Assembly: GCF_964355755.1 (NCBI RefSeq)
Contig: NC_092673.1
Span: 27,719,001 to 27,783,000 of the forward strand
Source of the DNA: Antedon mediterranea
Taxonomy: Eukaryota > Echinodermata > Crinoidea > Comatulida > Antedonidae
DNA length: 64,000 nt
Reading direction: 5' to 3'
The position numbers and the translations under genes were made by a program. This document shows positions 51,566 through 60,153 of this stretch, one piece after another. Positions within the stretch are counted from its first letter, which is position 1. Each line of letters opens with the position of its first letter. The notes under the pieces are model-generated. The model was given only the letters and a program-made list of their open reading frames with translations, did no database searches and had not been told where the DNA came from.

Positions 51566-53526
51566 ATGGCGTGCTACTTTTTGGTTATTGATCTGGAGGC
51601 GACGTGTATTTACCCTCGACAACAGGACTGGGACGCGGAGATAATTGAAATAGGGGCGGTTATACTGGATTCGAGACTGAAACAAGTAGGCATTGGACTT
51701 GTTTGTTTGATTTTAAGCATTTAGATCTTGTAATTAAAATCATACTTGGTACCATATGACTCGCCGTCACCAACCCACCCGTCCTTCTCCTAACATCTAT
51801 TTTCGAAAATGTATTACCAGTGTGATTCTTATTTCAGATCAGTGAATTTCAGGAGTTTGTTAAGCCAGTTGTAAACCCGATATTATCGCCGTATTGTCTG
51901 GATCTTTTGAAGATCACTCAGGTAAGAAATGAACATTTTATCCATACTTTATCCATACTCCCCGTCTCTTAGTGGTAGATTTAAAAAAAAAAGATAAAGG
52001 CCCGAGTCCCGTGTTCATTCTCTGAACGTAGGGAAATAAGATGTAAGAGGAGCTCATTGTACTAACCTCGGCATTGGTGATGTACCTCATAGGTACTCGT
52101 TTACAGCTGAGTGGACTGGGAGTTGTCGGGAATTGAACCCGGGTCTCTCTGTATGACAGTTTGTTTGTTTGTTTTTTATTGATTTCCACACAAAATGAAT
52201 ATGATAATTAAGTAACAATAGACATATTATATATAAGAAAGATGTGTGGCTGGTGGGCAAATAAGTTCAAAGAACTTTAAGGCTTACCCACCACAAAAGA
52301 TACAATAAACATAATCAAGTATGACGAGTAAGAATATAAAATAAGAAGTAAAAAGACATAAATAAAATAAAAAATTAAAAAGTAAATAAATTTAAAAAAA
52401 ACAATAGTATAAATTATTAAATAAATGAATCATAAGTGTTTAAACTTTAACATTTGCATAAGTAATAATAAGTTACGTAGTATTTAAGTTCAGTTAAGTG
52501 TCCTAACCACTCGGTCTAGATAATACAAATTTTAAAAAGTTAATCAAAATCAAATGTGTTTTCTTGAGGTTGGTATTTAACATTTTATTCTGCAAGGGTG
52601 ATGTTGATACCGCAGATACATTTCTGACGGTTTATGAACGGATGTTGACGTGGATGGAAGCGAACGGATTAAAGCTCACTGGCTACCAAAACTTTGTTCT
52701 CGTCACAGACGGGTAAGCTTAAGGTTTATCTATTAACTTAGTCCTAGCCCAACCGCAATTACACCTAAATAAATACATTAATAATATTGACCGAATAATG
52801 TGACCATTTTGTAACATCATCAGTTGAAAAAAAATTATTAAATGATGATAGAAATTCAATTTTCATTTTGAGTCTATTTTACTAAAGTAGGCCTAGATAC
52901 ATGGATTAAACGTGTTATGCTATGTTCATAATGTTGTGTTTTGTTTAATGTGATGGTACAATGTTATGTTTATGTAATGTTGTATGCTATAGTTTTTGCT
53001 GACTCTTGTGGTAACCCACCGGAATGTTTTTAATTTGAATATATTTGTTCTTTTTTAAGAATCTTTGATTGTAATCAGTGGATACGTAATCAATGCAAAA
53101 TCTCTGAAATTGAATATCCGGGATGGGCTAAAAGCTTTAGCAACATAAAGAAACACTTTATGTATGCTCTGCGCACGCGCAAAGCTGACCGCAGCTCCTT
53201 TACCATCAGTGAAATGACGGAGAAGCTAGGTAGGTCTAATGCTCTGTCTACACTATCAAACTTTATGTGATGTGCCCATATATGGACATGATGATGTCAT
53301 ATCACTACCATATTTGGAAAATAAAAAATATAGTGCGGTGTCTATATTTGCTAAACGTATTTGTTTATTTATAGGAATTAGGATAGACGGTCAGCTACAC
53401 AGAGCTTTAGATGATGCCAAGATTGTCGTGAAGATTATGAAAAGCATCAGAGGAAAACGTTCAAATTTTCGTTTCGATGTGAATGCTCAACTAAAGCGTG
53501 AATGGACCATGACGTTTTACGAATAA
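51566..53526 (+). CDS. ERI1-like 3'-5' exoribonuclease, copy 2 (intact)
   Basis: Exons 51566-51685, 51838-51921, 52597-52712, 53060-53229 and 53375-53526, all in phase, give 213 residues. Catalytic residues are kept: D9, E11, D106 (LVTDG), H172 and D177 (HRALDDAK). It uses AAG acceptors at exons 3 and 4 where the other copies use CAG/TAG. Differences from copy 1 are spread along the protein, heaviest near the C-terminus (KRSNFRFDVNAQLKREWTM). As in copy 1 there is no SAP domain, and a TTTAG acceptor touches the ATG. Intron 2 contains a tRNA-derived SINE broken by another insertion; intron 4 a partial MITE. Likely functional. Confidence 0.92.
51965..52161 (-). mobile_element. tRNA-derived SINE, body and B box
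   Basis: On the minus strand GACCCGGGTTCAATTCCCG is a pol III B box in tRNA context, followed by ACTCAGCTGTAAACGAGTACC and a tail toward 51980. Its A-box part is found at 52496-52524 on the other side of a 329-bp insertion. Confidence 0.75.
52162..52490 (-). mobile_element. Retroelement inserted inside the SINE
   Basis: CAGTT borders both sides (52157-52161 and 52491-52495), and removing the insert restores a continuous tRNA-like head. The plus strand starts with GTTTGTTTGTTTTTTATTG, so an A-rich tail (AATAAAAAACAAACAAAC) lies on the minus strand. The body contains inverted words around GTGGCTGGTGGGCAAATAAG and CTTACCCACCAC. No ORF. Confidence 0.7.
52496..52524 (-). mobile_element. tRNA-derived SINE, A-box head
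   Basis: The minus strand reads TAGACCGAGTGGTTAGGACA, a tRNA 5' half with A box. It continues at 52161 after the insertion. Together they give a SINE head of normal spacing. Confidence 0.75.
53241..53320. mobile_element. MITE family A, partial (ERI1-like copy 2, intron 4)
   Basis: GCTCTGTCTACACTATCAAAC, then GATGTGCCCATATATGGACATGATG and TATCACTACCATATTTGG. The right end is lost. Confidence 0.75.
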
Positions 53527-53990
53527 AATATTTGCGGTAACACCACGTAATAAAGATCGTTCGACGTTTCGATTAATGTTTGTTAGTGCCTCGATCTAAT
53601 AAACTCTGGTCGGACAAATAGTCGTTTACTAACTTTATACGTATATATATATATAGTCAGTCTAGAAGTATTATGCCTAATTATAGGCTGGCATACATAT
53701 ATAATATATCATAGTATTGTATTGTATAAATAGTGTATTAAATTGATTACTGGAGTACAGTACTAATTGAAATTGTTTTATTGATGACTACATTCTAATA
53801 TCAAATGATAAATAAATGTGATGTTGACATGACGTCATGTTTATTGATTGCCGATGATGCATTGGTGTTGGGAAATCGAGGGAGATTCTGAGCTCCTCGA
53901 TGACGTCAACAAGTTCGACATACGCAGCATGAAATTGGATTGGATGATTTCATTCGAATTGTAGTTTATGATTGGTCAGCACCTGTTAAA

Positions 53991-54980
53991 TAGACCGGGC
54001 GCCCGGAAGATTTATTCATGTGAAAAGATACAAAAGGTTTGATGATGTAGTTAGGTGCGTATTAGGGCGAGATGCAATATTCGACATTGCTGCCGGGTCA
54101 CAGCCTGTACATGGGGCCTGTGGGGATCATAACATAGGGGGGTAAAAATGCATTTATTCATGTGAAGCGATACAAGGATAAACTTTTTTGGATATCATTC
54201 GCAGTGGGCTATACTAACTAACTAGTAGCTATACTACTAATGATTACATCACCAATGACAGCAACTTTATCCTGTACGGGGCGCCAAACAGCAACATTTT
54301 AGGGCCACGCCCAAATGGGTTTATTCATGTGAAGCGATACAAGGTTGAATCTTTTTTTAATGGCAGCAATACATATTGGGGATGAAAAAAAACACCAATG
54401 ACAGCAACTTTATCCTGTACATAAGCTCAGACAGCAGCCCGAAAGGTCTCTTTATTGTTTTAGCATTCTACTGTGTATTTATTGTCAGTTCGAGTCCGTA
54501 TCACGTATTTCTAACTCAGCTGAACGCCATAAGACGACATACGCGCCGAGTATATAGCCGAATAAGGGGAAACTGCGGACCTTTCGTGCTGCTGTCTGAG
54601 CTTATGTACAGGATAAAGTTGCTGTCATTGGTGTTTTTTTCATCCCCAATATGTATTGCTGCCATTAAAAAAAGATTCAACATTGTATCGCTTCACATGA
54701 ATAAACCAATTTGGGCGTGGCCCTAAAATGTTGCTGTTTGGCGCCCCGTACAGGATAAAGTCGCTGTCATTGGTGATGTAATCATTAGTAGCCCACTGCG
54801 AATGATATCCAAATAAAATTTTATCCTTGTATCGCTTCACATGAATAAATGCATTTTGCAAATGCATCATTGACCCGGCAGCAATGTCGAATATTGCATC
54901 TCGCCCTAATACGCACCTAACTACATCATCAAACCTTTTGTATCTTTTCACATGAATAAATCTTCCTGGCGCCCGGTCTA
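53991..54980. mobile_element. Large foldback element, 990 bp
   Basis: Terminal ends TAGACCGGGCGCCCGGAAGA and TCTTCCTGGCGCCCGGTCTA. Arms of about 400-450 bp (to about 54447 and from about 54577) are near-perfect reverse complements around a 125-bp centre. Each arm contains repeats of TTTATTCATGTGAAGCGATAC. The minus strand has an open frame of 103 codons (54640-54951), but as part of a palindrome it is not good evidence for a gene. It lies between ERI1-like copies 2 and 3. Confidence 0.85.
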
Positions 54981-54986
54981 GAAGTT

Positions 54987-55068
54987 GGAAATTCCAAAAT
55001 GGTGAAATTTTACTAATTAAAACTATTTTTAATTATTGATGATGAAATACATTATCAATATATATTAT
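54987..55068 (+). promoter_or_regulatory. Predicted promoter of ERI1-like copy 3
   Basis: GGAAATTCC at 54987-54995, TATTGATGATGAAATA at about 55036 and a TATA-like ATATATATTATAG at about 55057-55070. An imperfect second site (GGAAATTCT) lies at 55100-55108. The foldback element ends only 6 bp upstream of the kB-like site. Confidence 0.45.
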
Positions 55069-55276
55069 AGACCATGACGGTGGTGATTTTTCATACGTTG
55101 GAAATTCTCAACTAAACAAGTCAACTCAACAATTTGAAAGTATGTTATTATAATGTTTTGTCCAAATAGATGTAAATAGGAGATGTATTTTAATAGGAGA
55201 TTTTAAAATACAACTCGTCCTTATTATTGGGTCTTTCTTAAATTTTTTGAATAATGTACAGTATGTATTTTTTTAG

Positions 55277-56569
55277 ATGGCGCGTTATTTTTTGGTTATT
55301 GATCTGGAGGCGACGTGTGTTTACCCGCGACAACATACTGGCAGCCGGAGATAATCGAGATAGGGGCGATTATACTGGATTCGAGACTGAATCAAGTAGG
55401 CATTGGATTTCTATTTTGTTTGAAAAATATCTCATTAAGAGAAGACAAAACGCTTGTAATATGTTCCATGACCACTACCCCTTTTTCAGCCACTTTTTTA
55501 AACGTTTTTTTTTATAAGGTGACCGATGCCTCATCGTATGTATGTGATTTTATTTCAGATCAGTGAATTTCAAGAGTTCGTTAAGCCAGTTGTAAACCCG
55601 ACATTGTCGCCGTATTGTCTGGATCTTTTGAAGATCACTCAGGTAAATAAGCCTATTTTTAAAAACTATGTCATTTACATCTTTAAAAATAATCAAAAGA
55701 AAACTGGTAAATCAAAAAGGGCCATAAATACACTAAAACTGGGTTTTTTCAAAGTTGAAAAGTTTACAATTGTTTTTGGTTCAGGCTGATGTTGAAAATG
55801 CGGATACATTTCCTGCGGTTTACGGACGTATGGTGTCGTGGATGGAAGCAAACAGATTGAGGCTCACTTGTTACCAAAACTTTGTCCTAGTCACTGACGG
55901 GTACGTAATGCCATAAGGCCTACTGTTTATAGTCGTCATTTTTTCATCAATATTTGGTAAATAACAATATTTTGGTGTTGTTTTTAGAATCTTTGATTGT
56001 AACCAGTATATACGCAATCAATGCAAACTGTCTGGTTTGGAGTATCCAATATGGGCTAAAAGTTTTAGCAACATAAAAAAACACTTTATGTTTGCTCTGC
56101 GCACGCGCAAAACTGATGGCAGATCATACAGCATGAGTGAAATGACAGAAACATTGGGTATGTCGTCACTATTTATAATTATCATTATTGCGAAGTGAAA
56201 GAATAATGGTCCTGTTTTAGTATAGTAAGGCCTAAATTACTTTAGACCAATTAAATATGACAGCAGGCTATATATTTCAACGTGTCTTTTTATTGGGACC
56301 TCGACTCTTGCTGGTTATTATGGTTATCATTATTATTACTAAAAAAATATTACGATTGATTGAATAAAGTTTACAAATTTACAAGAATTATAATATAAAT
56401 GTGTTTTGTCATTATAGGAATTAGAATGGACGGTCAGTTACACAGAGCTTTAGATGATGCCAAGATTGTCGTCAAGATAATGAAAGGTGTTCGAAGGAAG
56501 CGCCCGGGGTTTGACTTCAATGCGAATGCACAGTTAAAGAGCAATTGGACTCTTAAGTTTTTCGACTAG
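55277..56569 (+). pseudogene. ERI1-like exoribonuclease, copy 3, one-base frameshift
   Basis: Exons 55277-55395, 55559-55642, 55785-55900, 55988-56157 and 56418-56569. Exon 1 is 119 bases where copies 1 and 2 have 120: CAACATACTGG lacks a G found in CAACATGACTGG, near 55336. The frame from MARYFLVIDLEAT therefore meets a stop (TAA) at once. Everything after the lesion is intact: exons 2-5 are in phase, with LVTDG, HRALDDAK and a normal C-terminus. All splice sites are good. It is either a very recent pseudogene, a sequencing error or a polymorphism. No alternative in-frame start upstream restores VIDLEAT together with the rest. Confidence 0.8.
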
Positions 56570-57649
56570 GTTTGCGGTAACACGTAAAAAAAACGTATCG
56601 ATGGTTCGATTAATAATCATTTGTATATTAATCTGAATGAAATGTATCACATTTTCTAATTGGACACATCGTTCTATTTATTACTAGTGGCAAAATAAAA
56701 TTATAAACCCCAGCAGGATTTGAACCATTTAAAGCTAATACATTAAGCAAAAAAATGTATCTTTCAACATGCGCCCTCTGTGGCAATATGTTGCCAAGTA
56801 CTACTTCACTCAGTTTCTGAGTGCTTTCATTATTATATTGTGCGTTATATTAGAGCTACTTGGGGGTAAATGTGAGTTCACACGCGAATGACACACTGTC
56901 CATCGTGCAATTCAACAGTGTCTTTATTTCTGGTATCAGGTTTAATTTTGGATATTGGAAATTATTGGTAAACTATTCATTGTGGTGTAGGGTCTGTATC
57001 CCAGATAGGCGCGGCCTCTTCTTTAAAACGAATGATTTCGGTACACCATGATAATAGTAAAATGTAAAGTCGGGAAACTCAACAGTTCTTTTTATAACTA
57101 TACGTGGTGTACCGCAAACTATACCGTATATCAACATAACAGTTACGGGGAAAATGGCTGTTACAGAGTGACATAAGAGTTGTCAAAACAATAGGCTATC
57201 TGTATGACTATCTGATAACTTAACCATATAAAACTCATAGAAAGTGGGAAGCTTTTTGCCATGTTCCCCTGGACTGAAAAGGTGTTGTTGTTACTCATTG
57301 CTGATATGGAATTAATTAATACAGGGTCTATTTATTTTTATAATATTATTACCGTAATTACGGTAAACAATGATCGGTTACAGGAGAGTTATTACGTAAT
57401 ATATAATAAAACATAATAATATTATAATAATCTGTCTTGTCATTTGAAATTGTTAGAAACAATAATTAGATTTTTAGCAGTTTATCAGGTAGATACATCT
57501 ATCTAAAAATACGCTGTTGACTATATCTCGATGCATTAATGAATTTGTGGACTTGTATCTGAGATTTATTGCTCAGTATTTTTAAATCTGCTGATCCGGA
57601 AAAATGAGATATTAATGGCGAAAACAATTTCATAATGATTGTGATTCCA

Positions 57650-57790
57650 CTTACAACGGCGTTTTCCTACGACGCAAAGCAAGGACGTGCGCAAAGTTAG
57701 GACTTGCGCAAAGTAAGGACGTGCGCGAAGTATTTCACAATATGGCATCATCGGAACTTCTCGTGATTAGTCAACTCGCGTTGTGCTATG
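57650..57790. mobile_element. Family B foldback, degraded
   Basis: GACGCAAAGCAAGGACGTGCG is repeated three times in short form, then CTCGTGATTAGTCAACTCG. The right terminal arm is missing. Confidence 0.5.
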
Positions 57791-57889
57791 TTGTTGTCAA
57801 CTTTCGTCATTTATGGAATCTATTTATAACTTTCAAATAGAGGCGGGCCTATTCATGTCGTTTGTTTATTTATTAGTATTGTTGGTAAT

Positions 57890-57978
57890 CAAGGTTGGTA
57901 TAAGGTTGAAAGAATGTTCTTTCATACCCTGAAGGGTCGATAAAGAAATAAATAAATCATTGTCATTGTCATTGTCAA
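57890..57978 (+). mobile_element. LINE-like 3' tail
   Basis: CATACCCTGAAGGGTCGATA followed by AAGAAATAAATAAATC and ATTGTC repeats. A typical retroelement end. No coding sequence. Confidence 0.4.
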
Positions 57979-57993
57979 CCCATATAAGCCTAT

Positions 57994-58050
57994 GGAAATT
58001 CCCAAATTATTAGCATTGATGAGGAAATAATATAGAGTACGGTATATAAA
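57994..58050 (+). promoter_or_regulatory. Predicted promoter of ERI1-like copy 4
   Basis: GGAAATTCC at 57994-58002, GCATTGATGAGGAAATAAT at about 58013 and TATATAAA at 58043-58050. A donor-like AAG|GTAGGT at 58144 could pair with the acceptor at the ATG. The layout survives although the coding part is dead. Confidence 0.45.
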
Positions 58051-58241
58051 TTGACTATCGATTGGATATTTTACACTGTTGATAAATACTCATCAATCAA
58101 GTTTATCTGAACAGAAGTTTATTACATTATTATAGAATAAGAAGGTAGGTTATGTAAACAATTGTATTGGGAAAATTTTCAATCTAACTCATCTTCTAAA
58201 TGAAAGATGATCTGAGCAGATTGTATTATGTTTTCTCAGAA

Positions 58242-58386
58242 GCGTGGTTCTCACTAGAGACTCACAAAATGACGTACGCGCAACGCAAGCGAATTTACTA
58301 ATGACAAGCCACTGTTCGAATAATCAATGGTCAAATCACCTATGTTGCGTTACGTCCTTGCGTTGCTAGTAGGAAACCAAGCTTTA
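58242..58386. mobile_element. Family B foldback in the 5' UTR intron of copy 4
   Basis: GCGTGGTTCTCACTAGAGACT at the left and TGCGTTGCTAGTAGGAAACCA at the right. It ends 35 bp before the start codon of ERI1-like copy 4. Confidence 0.75.
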
Positions 58387-58420
58387 GGCCTAATGAAATC
58401 TACAATGTCTTTTTGTTTAG

Positions 58421-59793
58421 ATGGTTCGCTACAAGTTTCTAGTTATTGATCTGGAGGCGACGTGTAATCAACCCCCGCAGCCACCAGACATGGGACCCGG
58501 AGATTTATATTGAGATCGGGGCAGTCTTACTGGATTCAAGACTGAATCAAGTAAGACTTCAAACATTTTAAAGTAAAACAAGCATAAAGCACAGGTTCTT
58601 TCCATTATGACGGACGGCCCCCTCCCACTTACCATTCTTAGAATGATTTTTTCTTCAGATAAGTGAATTTCCGGAGTTCGTTAAGCCAGTTGTAAATCCG
58701 CAATTGTCGCCGTTTTGTCTGGATCTTTTGACGATTTATTACACAGGTAAGCCAAGGCATTGTATATCGCTGTGTATATAAACTAAACAATGCTAGCATT
58801 TTTCGATATATTCATTATGTTTGTCGTTTGAAATCACGACAATGTATATAGTTTTGATACCACTGCATTATACGTTTCCAAATTTATTACCATTTGTTTA
58901 GACACTTCTTTCTTTTCCAGTCTGTTTTAATTTCATAAATTATTTGTAAATTGAAAGATATGCTTTTTAATTTATTGCTAAGTTATTTGAAAGAAATAAA
59001 TGTTAACTTTATTGATTGATTTGTACATTGGTCATCTTTTTTCAGGATGACGTTGATAATGCGGATACATTTCCAGAGGTTTATAGTCAGATGTTGGCGT
59101 GGATGAGAAGTAGCGGATTGCTCCTCGAAGACAAAAACTTCATTCTAGTCACAGACGGGTAATGATCTAACTCTAGATTCAGATGCATGTCTTAAATATT
59201 ATGTTTGAATTTAAATATTCGTTAAATTTCATGAAATAATTAAAAGTAAGTTATTAATAATTTATATCAATTGATTTATTATTGTATCGTAAAATTATTA
59301 TAATTTTTCTTACCCTTTTTTCTCTCCAGACTCTTTGATTGTAACCAGTGGTTACAACATCAATGCAAACTCTCTGAAATCGAATATCCGGGATGGGCTA
59401 AAAGTTTTAGCAACATAAAAAAACACTTTATGTATGCTGTGCGCACGCGCAAATCTGACCGCAGCTCTTTTACCATAAGTGCAATGACAAAGAGGCTAGG
59501 TATGTGATAATGTCTTCTTGTAGATGCATGATATCATCGCTTCAAAAGATTAGGTATAGAGTTTTTCTATCCGCTGATAATAGACACCAAACTATTACTA
59601 AATGAAATGTTTGCTAAAGTAACGTAGAGGTTTTATTTAATTTTCGGAATTGAAATGGACGGCCAGCTACACAGAGCTTTAGATGATGCCAAGATTATCG
59701 TCAAGATAAGAAAGGTATTCGAGGAAAAATTCGGAGTTTCCGTTCAGTACCAATGAGCGATTCCAGCGGAAATGGACATTAAAGTTGTTCTAA
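58421..59793 (+). pseudogene. ERI1-like exoribonuclease, copy 4 (pseudogene)
   Basis: Exon relics: 58421-58550, 58659-58746, 59046-59158, 59330-59499 and about 59647-59793. Four independent defects are visible. Exon 1 has 10 extra bases, putting GDLY and a stop after the DLEAT motif. Exon 2 has 4 extra bases (TTATTACACAG where others have ATCACTCAG). The exon 5 acceptor AG is CG (TTTTCG before GAATTG). One base is missing in AAGATAAGAAAGG near 59707, leading to an early stop. Exons 3 and 4 remain well conserved (FILVTDG, EYPGWAKSFSNIKKHF). It cannot make the nuclease. Confidence 0.88.
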
Positions 59794-60153
59794 TAAATAT
59801 TTTTCGGTAAACACATTTAGGCCTAGAGTATAATATAATAATTATAATTATAGGCCTAATTGCTCATGTTGTGGGCCCAATCTTCATGATCCGGCCAGCA
59901 ATCGTCATCTAGGCCTAGTATCATAATATTTCATGACTAATGTAAATCTTATTGAATAAAATTTAAAAATTTGGTACATTTTTAAGTTGATTTACTTTTT
60001 AAGATTGTATTCTAAGTTTAAACTTTTGGTAGTATTAATACATAAATTACAGTATGAATAAAATTGTGACGTTTTGATGATGATGATGGATGATGGTGTA
60101 GTGATGGATTTGCGATATGATTATAGGTGGCGCACTCTACAAAAACATTCAAA

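Noticed and set aside
54376-54951. Open frames of 103-116 codons on both strands
   Set aside because: They lie in the arms of the 990-bp palindrome, so each is the mirror of the other; there are no splice sites and no family resemblance.
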